Assembly: GCA_947589225.1 (NCBI GenBank)
Contig: CANQBC010000001.1
Location: 62,001-126,000 of the forward strand
From: an uncultured Oscillospiraceae bacterium
GTDB taxonomy: Bacteria > Bacillota > Clostridia > Oscillospirales > Oscillospiraceae
Reading direction: 5' to 3'
DNA: 64,000 nucleotides
Part shown: positions 8,649 through 17,416 of the stretch, piece after piece
How positions within the stretch are numbered: the stretch's first letter is position 1
Layout of the letters: each line of letters opens with the position of its first letter
Translations under genes and position numbers: made by a program
Notes under the pieces: model-generated
What the model was told of the DNA's origin: nothing
What the model saw: only the letters and a program-made list of their open reading frames with translations
Database searches by the model: none

Positions 8649-9485
8649 ATGAAATGCACGTATGAGTTTGTAAGGTACGACAAGAACATTCCTGGGAAAA
8701 TCCTGCCGCAGGATAAGCCCGGATGGCGGTGCAGCACCACGCCGCACTGGCACCCGGAGCTGGAGTTTGTCTATGTCTTTGAAGGCGATATCCGGCTGAC
8801 GCGGGCGGGAAAAACGCGGGACGTCCATCCCGGCGAGTTTTACTTTTGCGACAGCGGAGTCATACACTCCACCACGGCCATGAACAACACGGCGCATTAC
8901 CGATACATCGTTCTTCTCCTGTCCCGCGAGGAGCTTTTGCGCTTTCATGAGGACTGTACCTTTGAGATACCTCCGGGGGAGCCATACGAAATTCTGGGGG
9001 AGAGACTGAGACATCTTATGTGGCTGGAGGAGAACTCCGGCTGCCTCCCCTTCAACATCGACATCGAAAAAAACCGGACGATACTCGATATTCTTCAGAT
9101 CCTGGTGTCCCGGTGCGTCTGTGCCTCCTCCTGGGATCTTGAGGGGGGTGTGGAGAAAAACGGTTACGCCAGAAGGGTGATGGAGTACGTCCGTCAGAAT
9201 TATGCGCAGCCGCTGACCTTGCCCGTGGTTGCCAACGAGGTCGGTTTGTCGCCCCAGTATTTGGCGAAATGCTTTAAAAAAGCTACGGGACTTGGAATAA
9301 TGCAGTTTATAAACCGTATACGGCTTGATTCCGCCAACGGGGAGCTCCTTGACGACAATACGACCATAGCCGGAATTGCCCAAGAGAACGGATTTCCCAA
9401 CGTAAAGTCCTACATCAAGCTTTGCCGGGAGACTTACGGTATGACGCCCTCCGAGTTTCGCAGGGCCATGCGCGGCGAGGCGTGA
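8649..9485 (+). CDS. AraC-family transcriptional regulator with cupin sensor domain
   Basis: A 278-residue regulator. The ATG at 8649 follows GGAGGG at the right spacing; an upstream in-frame ATG at 8589 has no such site. The N-terminal cupin (about 20-100) carries WHPELEFVYVFEGDIRLT and HPGEFYFCDSGVIHS, a fold that usually senses a sugar. The C-terminal pair of helix-turn-helix motifs (about 175-275) reads YVRQNYAQPLTLPVVANEVG ... QYLAKCFKKATG ... IAGIAQENGFPNVKSYIKLC, ending in the AraC signature (YGMTPSEFRR). It sits between two carbohydrate loci. A role in controlling the downstream monosaccharide transporter or its own neighbours is plausible but not shown by any visible operator. Confidence 0.92.
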   Translation: MKCTYEFVRYDKNIPGKILPQDKPGWRCSTTPHWHPELEFVYVFEGDIRLTRAGKTRDVHPGEFYFCDSGVIHSTTAMNNTAHYRYIVLLLSREELLRFHEDCTFEIPPGEPYEILGERLRHLMWLEENSGCLPFNIDIEKNRTILDILQILVSRCVCASSWDLEGGVEKNGYARRVMEYVRQNYAQPLTLPVVANEVGLSPQYLAKCFKKATGLGIMQFINRIRLDSANGELLDDNTTIAGIAQENGFPNVKSYIKLCRETYGMTPSEFRRAMRGEA

Positions 9486-9605
9486 CGGGCAAAAAGAGTA
9501 CCGGCTCGAAAATAAGACACCTGTTGCCACCCGGGCCCGGAGAGGGCGGATGGCAAGAGCCTCAACATTTTCCCGACGGATCGTCCCGGATGCGGCGCCG
9601 GATCT

Positions 9606-9779
9606 GTTATCGTCGCTAACGGCCTCGTTTGCCACGGGCTGGATGATGGCGGCGTTGTAGCCGTCCGTGTCGGCCTCCAGCTCGGTAACAGTGTAACGTG
9701 ATCCGTCAGGCGGCTCGCCCACGGGCTGGTTGATGAACGCCTCGTAGACAACGCTCTTGGTGGAACCGTATTTTATAGG
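9606..9779 (-). pseudogene. Remnant of an unidentified protein gene
   Basis: A minus-strand stretch translates to protein-like sequence (VVYEAFINQPVGEPPDG, RYTVTELEADTDGYNAAI, then IQPVANEAVSDDN) with a repeated x-I-x-QPV motif and the codon bias of neighbouring genes. It has no start codon or ribosome binding site (an in-frame stop lies at about 9785) and loses protein character after about 9606. I take it as an internal fragment of a decayed gene and do not recognise the family. Confidence 0.35.
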
Positions 9780-9884
9780 AATTTAAGTGCCAAAGCGGTA
9801 ATGAGGGATTTTTCGGCGCTTTTCCTTTTCCGTGCCCGGAGGGTGACGCGCCGCCGGGGTAAAGGACTTTTTTGACGGGGTGTA

Positions 9885-9913
9885 TTGACAAAACGGACAG
9901 GGGCTTGTATAAT
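9885..9913 (+). promoter_or_regulatory. Consensus sigma-A promoter of the small membrane protein gene
   Basis: TTGACA (9885-9890) and TATAAT (9908-9913) with a 17-base spacer, 65 bases upstream of the start at 9979. Confidence 0.85.
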
Positions 9914-9978
9914 ATTGTTAACTTTTCCTTCCCGGAACACGGATTTATGAGGCGTTTTGCCAAAAATGAGGGGTACCT

Positions 9979-10272
9979 ATGAAAAAAATTACGGATTGGA
10001 TGGACGGACGCTCACGCGTTTCATTTATACTAATGCTGGTGGTGGGGGTCTACCTGTTTTACGCTATTTATAAAATGTATCAGGGTATCGGGGAGATGAC
10101 CTCTAGCCCCATCCCAATATACATATTCATAGGGCTCTTTGCCGTGGTGGGGGCGGGACTGCTGATTTTCGGACTTTTCGCGTTTGTCAGCGGTCACTAT
10201 CGAAGAAGCTGGGAGCGGGATCCCTCCGAGAACACTGACAGCGACGGGCCTGACGACGGATCTGCTGATTGA
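9979..10272 (+). CDS. Small two-TM membrane protein of unknown function
   Basis: 97 residues. A charged N-terminus (MKKITDWMDGRSR) is followed by a membrane helix (about 14-33), a short loop, a second helix (about 46-70), and an acidic hydrophilic tail. GGGGTACCT precedes the ATG, a modest ribosome binding site. It has its own consensus promoter and no obvious terminator before the downstream promoter at 10337. I do not recognise the family. Its position just upstream of the monosaccharide transporter is the only clue to function. Confidence 0.6.
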   Translation: MKKITDWMDGRSRVSFILMLVVGVYLFYAIYKMYQGIGEMTSSPIPIYIFIGLFAVVGAGLLIFGLFAFVSGHYRRSWERDPSENTDSDGPDDGSAD

Positions 10273-10336
10273 TTGCAGATTGCACAAAAAAACAGCACCG
10301 GATTTTGTCGATATCACCAAAAAAGCGCCTTTAATA

Positions 10337-10365
10337 TTGACAGTTAGTGGGCAATGTGATAATAT
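10337..10365 (+). promoter_or_regulatory. Promoter of the monosaccharide ABC transporter operon
   Basis: TTGACA (10337-10342), then TAATAT at 10360-10365 with a 17-base spacer (GATAAT overlaps two bases earlier), about 105 bases before the binding-protein start. Confidence 0.65.
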
Positions 10366-10470
10366 TTCTTTAATAGCGATTTTTCAACAAGGTAATTCAA
10401 AAAAGCTGCCGCGCCTGTGTATCCAACGGCCAGTCCGTTAGATATAAAAATTATTTTTTGGAGGGTATTT

Positions 10471-11571
10471 ATGAAAAAAGCACTTGCGATCCTGCTTGCA
10501 CTGACCATGGTTTTTGCCCTGGCAGCCTGCAGCAAGGGAGGGGATTCCGACGAGGTTCAGGTCGGCATTGTCCTCCCTACCAAGGAAGAGCCCCGCTGGC
10601 TCCAGGACGAAGCCTCTTTTGAGGCCGCTCTGAGCGACGCCGGTTTTACTTCCGAGGTTCTTTTCTCCCAGGGCAGCTCCGCTACTGAGCTGTCCAATGT
10701 CGAGGCCCTTCTTGAGAAGAACATCAAGGTTCTCGTCATCTGCGCCCAGGACGCCGCCGCTGCCGGCGCGGCCGTTCAGAAGGCCAAGGAAGCCGGTGTC
10801 ACCGTTGTCTGCTATGACCGCCTGATCACCAACACCGACGCTGTCGACTACTACATAACCTTCAACTCCTTCGCGGTCGGCGTTGCCCAGGGCCAGTACC
10901 TGATCGACGCTTACGCTGGCAAGACTGGCGTGCCCCTGTATTTGTACTCCGGCGCCGTCACCGACAACAACGCGTTCATCTTCTTCGCCGGCGCTTGGTC
11001 CGTTCTGAGCCAGGCTGTTGCCGACGGACAGTTTGTGGTTGAGAACTGCCCCGCCATCGAGGGCAAGGGTGTTATGGATGCTGACGCCGATCATGAGGCC
11101 CTCTCCGACATCCTGGGCACCATTACCACGAACTGGGATTTTGCCACCGCCAAGACTCTGGCCGAGGGCAACCTGGTCGCCGCTGACGCTTCCGCCAAGG
11201 GCGATGTGGCCATTCTGGCCCCCAACGACGGCACCGCCCGCGCCATTGCCGACGCCTTCACCGCCGACTCCGCCGTCACCAGCTACGTTATCACCGGTCA
11301 GGACGCCGAGAACGCCTCCCTGAAGTACATCCAGGACGGCAAGCAGAGCATGACCGTCTGGAAGAACACCGCCACCCTGGCCGAGACTACGTGCGGCCTG
11401 GTCGCTGACCTGCTGAACGACAAGACCCCGGCCACCGATGCCACCTACAACAATCAGACCAAGGACGTCCCCTCTGTTGAGCAGGCCGTCACCGTTATCA
11501 CCGCTGAGAACCTGCCCGATCTGATTTCCGCCGGCAACTTCTCCCAGTCCGAAATCGACGCAGCTCAGTAA
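10471..11571 (+). CDS. chvE: ChvE-type monosaccharide-binding lipoprotein of an ABC transporter
   Basis: A 366-residue periplasmic-binding-fold lipoprotein. The ATG at 10471 follows GGAGGG. The signal peptide ends in the lipobox LAAC (Cys about 22), then two Rossmann-like lobes (VGIVLPTKEEPRWLQDEASF; LVICAQDAAAAGAAVQKAKE; VVCYDRLITNTDAVDYYITF). The sequence follows the ChvE/multiple-monosaccharide-binding subfamily (NSFAVGVAQGQYLID; ILAPNDGTARAIADAF; VITGQDAE; SMTVWKNTATLAE). It captures hexoses or pentoses outside the membrane and passes them to the MmsA/MmsB proteins encoded next. The ATPase gene begins 82 bases later, past an intergenic hairpin that probably keeps binding-protein mRNA in excess. 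The exact sugar cannot be read from sequence. Confidence 0.93.
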   Translation: MKKALAILLALTMVFALAACSKGGDSDEVQVGIVLPTKEEPRWLQDEASFEAALSDAGFTSEVLFSQGSSATELSNVEALLEKNIKVLVICAQDAAAAGAAVQKAKEAGVTVVCYDRLITNTDAVDYYITFNSFAVGVAQGQYLIDAYAGKTGVPLYLYSGAVTDNNAFIFFAGAWSVLSQAVADGQFVVENCPAIEGKGVMDADADHEALSDILGTITTNWDFATAKTLAEGNLVAADASAKGDVAILAPNDGTARAIADAFTADSAVTSYVITGQDAENASLKYIQDGKQSMTVWKNTATLAETTCGLVADLLNDKTPATDATYNNQTKDVPSVEQAVTVITAENLPDLISAGNFSQSEIDAAQ

Positions 11572-11592
11572 ACTCCGATCCGACATTTTTTG

Positions 11593-11622
11593 GCCGGCTC
11601 TGTGGTACGCCGCAGGGCCGGC
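11593..11622 (+). terminator. Intercistronic hairpin between binding protein and ATPase genes
   Basis: GCCGGCTCTG pairs with CAGGGCCGGC (9 of 10) around a 10-base loop, with no T-run after it. Such hairpins between a binding-protein gene and its transporter genes often act as partial terminators or mRNA stabilisers; that role is inferred here. Confidence 0.5.
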
Positions 11623-11653
11623 TACTCCTTAATAAAAGACAGGAGCGTATTAC

Positions 11654-13186
11654 ATGGACAACGATTATATCCTTGAAATGAGGAACATTACCAAGGAGTT
11701 CCCCGGCGTCAAGGCCCTTGACAACGTAAACTTCAAGGTTCGGCGCGGCGAGATCCATTGTCTGGTGGGGGAAAACGGAGCGGGCAAATCCACCCTGATG
11801 AAGGTGCTGTCGGGGGTTTGGAAGTACGGCACATACACCGGAGACATTGTATTCGACGGCCAGGTGCAGCAGTTCCGCACGATCGCCGACAGCGAGGCAA
11901 AGGGCATCGCGATCATCTATCAGGAGCTTGCGTTATTCCCCGAGCTTCCGATCTATGAGAACATCTACTTCGGCCACGAGATCATGAAGGGGCATCAGGT
12001 GGATTGGAACGAGACCATTGTCCGCTCCAAGGAGATGCTGGAGAAGGTTCGTCTGAAGGTCGACCCCTCTCTCCCTGTCAAGCGGCTGAATACCGGCAAC
12101 CAGCAGCTTGTGGAGATCGCGAAGGCGCTCTCCAAAAACTGCAGGCTTATCATCTTTGACGAACCTACTTCCTCCCTCAATGAGGATGACAGCCAGAACC
12201 TGCTGGATCTGATGCGCGAGCTGAAGAACTCCGGTATCACCTGCATCATGATCTCCCACAAGCTGCGCGAGGTCACCGCCATTGCCGACACCATCACTGT
12301 CCTGCGCGACGGAAGCACCATCTGCTCATTGGATGCCAAAAAGGATGATATCTCCGAGGCGAACATCATCCGCTACATGGTGGGCCGCAGCATTGACAAT
12401 GTCTATCCCAAACGCGCCGAGCACCCGTTTGGCGACGTTGTGTTTGAAATAAAGCACCTTACGGTGGAGGATCCCAACACAGGCCGCGAGATCCTGCATG
12501 ACGTCAATTTGAAGGTGCGGCGGGGCGAGATCGTGGGGCTCCAGGGCCTGATGGGCGCGGGACGAACCGAGTGCGCGCTGTCTGTTTTCGGCAACCCCTA
12601 CGGTTATCGGATCAAGTCCGGCGAGGTCACTCTGGACGGAAAGACCCATTTCTTTAAAAACTCCCGCGAGGCTATCAATGCCGGCCTCGCATACGTGACC
12701 GAGGATCGCAAGGGCAACGGCCTGGTGCTTATTCAGGACATCCGCTACAACATATCGCTGCCGAACCTGGGCGCGCTCACCAGCGGCCTCTCCATTGACG
12801 AGCAGAAGGAGATCATAATCGCCAATCAGTACAAGGACGAGATAAACATCAAGGCGCCTTCCATTGCCCAAAAGACGGTCAACCTGTCCGGCGGCAATCA
12901 ACAGAAGGTGTCCATTGCCAAATGGCTGTTTGTCGCCCCCAAGGTACTGATCCTGGACGAGCCGACCCGCGGCATTGACGTGGGAGCAAAATATGAGATC
13001 TATACCCTCATGAACAAGATGGTTGAGGACGGTATGAGTATCATCATGATATCCTCCGAGCTGCCCGAAGTATTGGGTATGTCCGACCGCCTGTATGTCA
13101 TGAGCGAGGGCCGCATCACCGGCGAGCTGGACGCGGCGGATGCCACTGAGGAAAAGGTCATGAAGATGGCCATTAACAGCAACTAA
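11654..13186 (+). CDS. mmsA: Multiple-monosaccharide ABC transporter, duplicated ATPase subunit
   Basis: A 510-residue protein made of two fused ABC ATPase domains, as in RbsA/XylG/GguA. Domain 1 has an intact Walker A (GENGAGKST, 39-47), a modified signature (LNTGNQQLVEIAKALSK) and Walker B (LIIFDEPTSSL). Domain 2 has the degenerate Walker A normal for this family (GLMGAGRTE, about 298-306), a full signature (LSGGNQQKVSIAKWL, about 411) and Walker B (VLILDEPTRGID). It powers import of the sugar delivered by the upstream lipoprotein through the downstream permease; the permease gene starts 13 bases after its stop. The ATG at 11654 follows AGGAGCG. No defect is seen. Confidence 0.96.
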   Translation: MDNDYILEMRNITKEFPGVKALDNVNFKVRRGEIHCLVGENGAGKSTLMKVLSGVWKYGTYTGDIVFDGQVQQFRTIADSEAKGIAIIYQELALFPELPIYENIYFGHEIMKGHQVDWNETIVRSKEMLEKVRLKVDPSLPVKRLNTGNQQLVEIAKALSKNCRLIIFDEPTSSLNEDDSQNLLDLMRELKNSGITCIMISHKLREVTAIADTITVLRDGSTICSLDAKKDDISEANIIRYMVGRSIDNVYPKRAEHPFGDVVFEIKHLTVEDPNTGREILHDVNLKVRRGEIVGLQGLMGAGRTECALSVFGNPYGYRIKSGEVTLDGKTHFFKNSREAINAGLAYVTEDRKGNGLVLIQDIRYNISLPNLGALTSGLSIDEQKEIIIANQYKDEINIKAPSIAQKTVNLSGGNQQKVSIAKWLFVAPKVLILDEPTRGIDVGAKYEIYTLMNKMVEDGMSIIMISSELPEVLGMSDRLYVMSEGRITGELDAADATEEKVMKMAINSN

Positions 13187-13199
13187 GGGAGAGAGTGAA

Positions 13200-14384
13200 A
13201 TGAAAACTAAGAAGCGTTCTATTGGTTCGGAAATCGTCCAATTGCTGAAAGGCAACATCAAGAGCTACATGATGTATATAGCTCTTGTCGTGATCATGCT
13301 GGTATTTCAATTCTGGTCAGGCGGCAAATTCTTTAAGCCTTCCAATATCACCAACCTCTTTAACCAGGCCGCCTACGTCGCCGTGCTTGCCATCGGTATG
13401 ACGCTGATCCTTATCCTGAAGCACATCGACCTGTCCGTCGGCTATGTGGCGGGCTTCACGGGGGCGGTCGCCGCCATTCTGATGCAGACCTACGGCGTCA
13501 ATCAGTGGCTTGCCATCGCGATCGTTATTTTGATCGGCTTTGTTATCGGCCTGTATCAGGGCACATTGGTGACCCGGGTGGGCGTGCCCGCGTTCGTCAC
13601 CACGCTGGCGGGAATGTTCATTTTCCGCGGCCTCCTCTCCCTGATCCTGGCAAAGACCGGTACGATCGTGGTCAGCCAGAAGGGCTTCCTCTCCCTCTGC
13701 CAGGGTTTCATTCCCGATATCCCCAACAACACGGGATTTCACCTGGTGACGCTTTTGATCGGCGTCATAGCCGTGGCGCTGGTCGTTTTCTCCCAGGTAA
13801 AGTCGCGCCGCCACAAGCAGCGCTACGAGTTCAAGGTCGTATCCGCCCCCCTGTTTATTGCCGGCCTTGTGGCGGTCTCCGCCATCATCATGGTGCTCTG
13901 CGTCGTGCTTGCCTCCGATAAGGGCATCCCCTGGAGCGCCGTTATCGTGGGCGTTATACTCGCCATTTACACCTTCATGATGAATAAGACGAAGCTGGGC
14001 CGTTACATTTACGGTATCGGCGGCAACGACCAGGCGGCCGAATTGTCCGGCGTCAACGTCAAGCTGGTCACCCAGTTCGCTTTCTGCTCCATGTCGGTTC
14101 TCGCGGCGATCTCGGGCATCCTGTACACCTCCCGCCTGTCCTCCGCCACCCCCACTGCCGGAAACGCCTTTGAGATGGACGCCATCGCCTCCTCCTACAT
14201 CGGCGGAACCGCCGTCAGCGGCGGCGTGGGCAAGGTGACCAACGCCATTATCGGCACCTTTGTTATCATGTCCCTGACCAACGGCATGAACCTGATGAGC
14301 GTGAACATCTCCTACCAGTACATCGTCAAGGGCCTCATATTCATTGCGGCCGTCGCTTTCGATGTGCTCGCCCGCAAGAAATAA
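13200..14384 (+). CDS. mmsB: Multiple-monosaccharide ABC transporter permease
   Basis: A 394-residue polytopic membrane protein of the RbsC/XylH branch. About ten hydrophobic segments are visible, beginning YMMYIALVVIMLVFQFWSGG. Family motifs include AIGMTLILILKHIDLSVGYV, VGVPAFVTTLAGMFIFRGL and YGIGGNDQAAELSGVNVKLV (the cytoplasmic loop that docks the ATPase). The length is typical of the GguB/MmsB subgroup, which is longer than RbsC because of an extra central segment (about 195-260, with a basic loop KSRRHKQRYEFK). It forms the channel for the ChvE-MmsA system and ends the operon at a strong terminator. Confidence 0.95.
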   Translation: MKTKKRSIGSEIVQLLKGNIKSYMMYIALVVIMLVFQFWSGGKFFKPSNITNLFNQAAYVAVLAIGMTLILILKHIDLSVGYVAGFTGAVAAILMQTYGVNQWLAIAIVILIGFVIGLYQGTLVTRVGVPAFVTTLAGMFIFRGLLSLILAKTGTIVVSQKGFLSLCQGFIPDIPNNTGFHLVTLLIGVIAVALVVFSQVKSRRHKQRYEFKVVSAPLFIAGLVAVSAIIMVLCVVLASDKGIPWSAVIVGVILAIYTFMMNKTKLGRYIYGIGGNDQAAELSGVNVKLVTQFAFCSMSVLAAISGILYTSRLSSATPTAGNAFEMDAIASSYIGGTAVSGGVGKVTNAIIGTFVIMSLTNGMNLMSVNISYQYIVKGLIFIAAVAFDVLARKK

Positions 14385-14413
14385 GCTCCGCAAGCGTAAC
14401 CGTACAAACCGCG

Positions 14414-14452
14414 AAAGCCCCCGGGTCTGCTGTTGCACCCGGGGGCTTTTCA
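14414..14452 (+). terminator. Rho-independent terminator of the mmsAB operon
   Basis: AAAGCCCCCGGGT pairs with ACCCGGGGGCTTT around a 10-base loop and is followed by TTTTC, 30 bases after the mmsB stop. Confidence 0.85.
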
Positions 14453-14574
14453 ATTGATAAAAAGACGCGCGCCGTGTGCCGCGCTTTACCGTGGGTATGC
14501 CGCGCCGCGGGATCCCTCAAAATTCGTCGATCCATACAAATTTCAGCGTGGGAAAAATTTTTTCGCTAATCGTA

Positions 14575-14603
14575 TTGACAGGGGCAAACATATGTGGTAT
14601 TCT
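14575..14603 (+). promoter_or_regulatory. Promoter of the alpha-glucan utilisation operon
   Basis: TTGACA (14575-14580) and TATTCT (14598-14603) with a 17-base spacer. The operator-like palindrome at 14604 begins at the base after the -10, so a bound repressor would cover the transcription start. Confidence 0.8.
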
Positions 14604-14636
14604 CTACTTAACCGTTTAAGTGAAACGATTAAGTAG
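14604..14636. promoter_or_regulatory. Palindromic operator, LacI/MalR-type
   Basis: Two 14-base arms (CTACTTAACCGTTT and AAACGATTAAGTAG) match at 13 of 14 positions around the 5-base centre AAGTG. The inner CGTTT/AAACG half-sites resemble LacI-family operators (MalR, CcpA relatives), though the spacing is not the classic cre form. The position directly after the -10 suggests repression of the operon when glucan is absent. No LacI-type gene lies in the window, so the regulator must be elsewhere. Confidence 0.65.
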
Positions 14637-14681
14637 AAAAATTGGATATAAATCCAATAAAAATAATAAGGAGGAAAAAAC

Positions 14682-15785
14682 ATGAAGAAACAAACCCTGT
14701 CAAAGCTGATCGCGCTTATTCTCTCGCTGGCGCTGGCGCTCGCTCTCTGCTCCTGCGGCAGTGGGGATGACGCGGAAAACGGCGGCCAGGCCGGCGGCGG
14801 AACGGAGACCGTGGAGTACACCGTCACCTTTATGAACGGCGATACCACCCTGGGAACCGCCAAGGCGAAGGAGGGCCAGACGCTGGCGGAGGCGGATTAC
14901 AAGTCCTTTGAGACGCAGCCCGATTCCGAGTTCCTGGGCTGGTTCGAGACGCCCACCTTCCTTGAGAGCAGCAAGAAGGATCTGACGGCCATGACCGTCA
15001 CCGGCGACATGACCCTCTATGGAAGCTTCAAATCCACCAATGTGGCCGAGGATACCCGCGCCTGGTACATAGTGGGCGCTTCCACCTCCGGCGGAGCGCT
15101 TGCGGGCAGCAACTGGGCTAACTCCGCCGTGGCCGAGGCTGACCGGGAGACATTCAGGCTCCAGCCCACGGGCAACGCGGTGAACGAGGTCTCCATCACC
15201 CTTGACCTCTACTCCGGCGACCAGTTCCAGATCGTCCACGACTGGCAGTGGGACGATCAGAAGGGCTTTGGCGCTTTCACCGAGATCGACGAGACTCAGA
15301 TGGCTAACGGCGGCGGCCTCGGCGGCTCCGCCGACAAGTCCAACGTCAACGTGATCATGGACGGCAACTACACCGTCACCCTGACCACCGACCCGGAAAA
15401 CCCCGTGCAGGACACCATGACCATCGTACGCAACGGCGACCCGGTCAGCGCCCCCGAGACCTTCAAGGCGGGAGAGAGCACCACGATCTCCGTCAAGGGC
15501 AGCTGGGTGGACGACTGGTCCGACCTTAAGGAACTCACCCGCGTGGAGGGCGAGGGCAACGTCTTTACCATCGACATGGAGCTTGATGCGGGAACGCAGC
15601 TCTGCTTTATGGTATTCGATAACGGTGTGGACACCGGGCTCGTCCTCAAAGACGAGAACGTCACCGACGAGGCCAGCCGCGCGCTCCTGGGCGATGCCGG
15701 CGGTAACGTCGTTCTGGCGGAGGCCGGGACCTACACCTTCACCGTGGACGCCGACACCATGGGCGTCACGGTCACAAAGGCATGA
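14682..15785 (+). CDS. Putative glycan-binding surface lipoprotein (first gene of glucan operon)
   Basis: A 367-residue lipoprotein. The signal peptide ends in a lipobox-like LCSC (Cys near 22-24), then a Gly-rich linker. Residues about 45-115 (YTVTFMNGDTTLGTAKAKEG ... FLGWFETPTF ... MTLYGSF) match the InlB B-repeat/Listeria-Bacteroides repeat fold used for surface display. Two beta-rich modules follow (about 125-245: WYIVGASTSGGALAGSNWAN, LDLYSGDQFQIVHDWQWDD; and about 255-365: ISVKGSWVDDWSDLKELTRV, LDAGTQLCFMVFDNG, AGTYTFTVDADT). These resemble starch-binding modules of the SusE/SusF or CBM26 kind by aromatic pattern only. Its stop overlaps the GH13 start (ATGA), so the two are translationally coupled. 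A role as surface starch-oligosaccharide binder is inferred from domains and operon. Confidence 0.7.
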   Translation: MKKQTLSKLIALILSLALALALCSCGSGDDAENGGQAGGGTETVEYTVTFMNGDTTLGTAKAKEGQTLAEADYKSFETQPDSEFLGWFETPTFLESSKKDLTAMTVTGDMTLYGSFKSTNVAEDTRAWYIVGASTSGGALAGSNWANSAVAEADRETFRLQPTGNAVNEVSITLDLYSGDQFQIVHDWQWDDQKGFGAFTEIDETQMANGGGLGGSADKSNVNVIMDGNYTVTLTTDPENPVQDTMTIVRNGDPVSAPETFKAGESTTISVKGSWVDDWSDLKELTRVEGEGNVFTIDMELDAGTQLCFMVFDNGVDTGLVLKDENVTDEASRALLGDAGGNVVLAEAGTYTFTVDADTMGVTVTKA

Positions 15786-17416
15786 ACCAGCAGGCGGTTT
15801 TTCACGCGCCTGATCCCCCCTTCTGCTGCCCGGTGTCGGAGCGGAGCCTCTCCCTCCGCCTCCGGGCGGCACGGGGAGAGCTTCAGCGCGTGGAGGTCAT
15901 ATACGAAAACAAATATGACTTTTACAGAAAGCGGCGCCGTGCAAAAATGAAGCTGGCCTATCAGACGGAGTTGTACGACTGGTTCACGGTGACGCTCACA
16001 TGTACGGACACGCGCTTTGCCTATATCTTCCGGCTCTACGGCCCGGAGGGGGCGCGGTACTTCTCCGAGGACGGGGTGACGGAGACGTACGACTACAAAA
16101 AGAACTTTTACAACTGCTTCCAGTACCCCTACATAAACCGGGCGGACGTGCAAAAAACGGTCCCCTGGATGGAGAAGGCGGTTTTCTATCAGATATTCGT
16201 TGACCGCTTTAACCCCGGAAGCGGCGGCCTGGACAAAAGCCATGTAAACATGAGCTGGGGAGACATCCCCGCTCCGAAGAGCTTCGCGGGCGGGGATTTG
16301 GACGGCGTGAGGGAGAAGCTGGACTACCTCGCCGGCCTGGGCGTAAACGCCGTCTACCTGACCCCCATCTTTTTCGCGCCGTCAAATCACAAGTATGACA
16401 CCTGGGACTTTTACACCGTTGATCCGCGTTTTGGAGGAGGCGGCGCCCTCAAGCGCCTTGTGGACGCGGCCCACGCCGGGGGGATGCGTATCATCCTGGA
16501 TGGTGTGTTCAACCACGTGGGGGAGGGCTTCGCGCCGTTTCAGGACGTGGTCAGGCGGGGCCGGGATTCGGAGTATTTCGACTGGTTCATCATCAGGGGC
16601 GGCTTTCCCCGCAAGGAGCCATTGAATTATGAGGTGTTCGCCGCCTGCGACTATATGCCCAAGCTCAACACCTCAAATCCCGCGGTGCAGGAGTACCTGT
16701 GCAAGGTGGGCACATACTATATAACCGAGTACGGCATCGACGGCTGGCGGCTCGACGTGGCCGACGAGGTGAGCCGGGACTTCTGGAGGGCCTTCCGCCG
16801 GGCTGTCAAGGGGGCGAATCCGGAGGCGGTTCTGATCGCCGAAAACTGGCACGACGCCTCCGCGTCGCTGCGGGGAGATCAGTTTGATAGCATCATGAAC
16901 TACTCCGTCACCAAGGCGTGTCTTGACTATTTCGCCTGGGGGAAGCTGGACGGACAGCATATGGCCTGGAAGCTGTCGGAGCTGCTGATGCGCAACTCCG
17001 ATCCGGTCAACGCCATGATGCTGAATCTCCTGGACAGCCACGACACCTACCGGTTTCTTACCGAGGCCCGGGGCGACCGGGAGGCACTCCACGCGGCTCT
17101 GTCGCTGATCTTCATGCTTCCCGGCGCGCCGTGCATTTTTTACGGCACGGAGAAGTATACCACCGGCGGCTATGACCCGGATTGCCGCAGGTGTATGGAC
17201 TGGACGGACTCGTCCGGCGCCGCGCCCCTTATCCAGAAACTGGCAAAGATACCCCGGACGGGGCCGATTGAGATCTCCTCGGAGGACGGTATGCTCATTC
17301 TCCGCCGGGGAAAGTACGCGCTTTATATCAATCGAACGAACAGACGGGCCCGCGCCGGCGCTGTGACGGTTCCGGCCATGGGACACAGACTTTTAAAGGG
17401 GGAAAAAGATCTATGA
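15782..17416 (+). CDS. GH13 alpha-amylase-family enzyme, cyclomaltodextrinase/neopullulanase-like
   Basis: 544 residues with no signal peptide, so probably cytoplasmic. An N-terminal CBM34-like Ig-fold (about 1-125) precedes the GH13 barrel. Conserved regions in order: GVNAVYLTPIF, GMRIILDGVFNHVG, YGIDGWRLDVADEV with nucleophile Asp325, AENW with acid/base Glu354, and LLDSHDT with stabiliser Asp421. HKYDTWDFYTVDPRFG before region I fits GH13 subfamily 20 (cyclomaltodextrinase, maltogenic amylase, neopullulanase), which opens cyclodextrins and trims maltodextrins. The C-terminal beta domain is short. Its start overlaps the upstream stop by ATGA, and its own stop overlaps the next start in the same way. 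It would process maltodextrins delivered by the adjacent transporter. Confidence 0.93.
   Translation: MNQQAVFHAPDPPFCCPVSERSLSLRLRAARGELQRVEVIYENKYDFYRKRRRAKMKLAYQTELYDWFTVTLTCTDTRFAYIFRLYGPEGARYFSEDGVTETYDYKKNFYNCFQYPYINRADVQKTVPWMEKAVFYQIFVDRFNPGSGGLDKSHVNMSWGDIPAPKSFAGGDLDGVREKLDYLAGLGVNAVYLTPIFFAPSNHKYDTWDFYTVDPRFGGGGALKRLVDAAHAGGMRIILDGVFNHVGEGFAPFQDVVRRGRDSEYFDWFIIRGGFPRKEPLNYEVFAACDYMPKLNTSNPAVQEYLCKVGTYYITEYGIDGWRLDVADEVSRDFWRAFRRAVKGANPEAVLIAENWHDASASLRGDQFDSIMNYSVTKACLDYFAWGKLDGQHMAWKLSELLMRNSDPVNAMMLNLLDSHDTYRFLTEARGDREALHAALSLIFMLPGAPCIFYGTEKYTTGGYDPDCRRCMDWTDSSGAAPLIQKLAKIPRTGPIEISSEDGMLILRRGKYALYINRTNRRARAGAVTVPAMGHRLLKGEKDL

Noticed and set aside
8304-9605. Minus-strand frame continuing from the fossil through the AraC regulator gene
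   Set aside because: Only the first ~55 codons look protein-like; the rest is the mirror of the regulator gene and of the end of the phosphoesterase gene.
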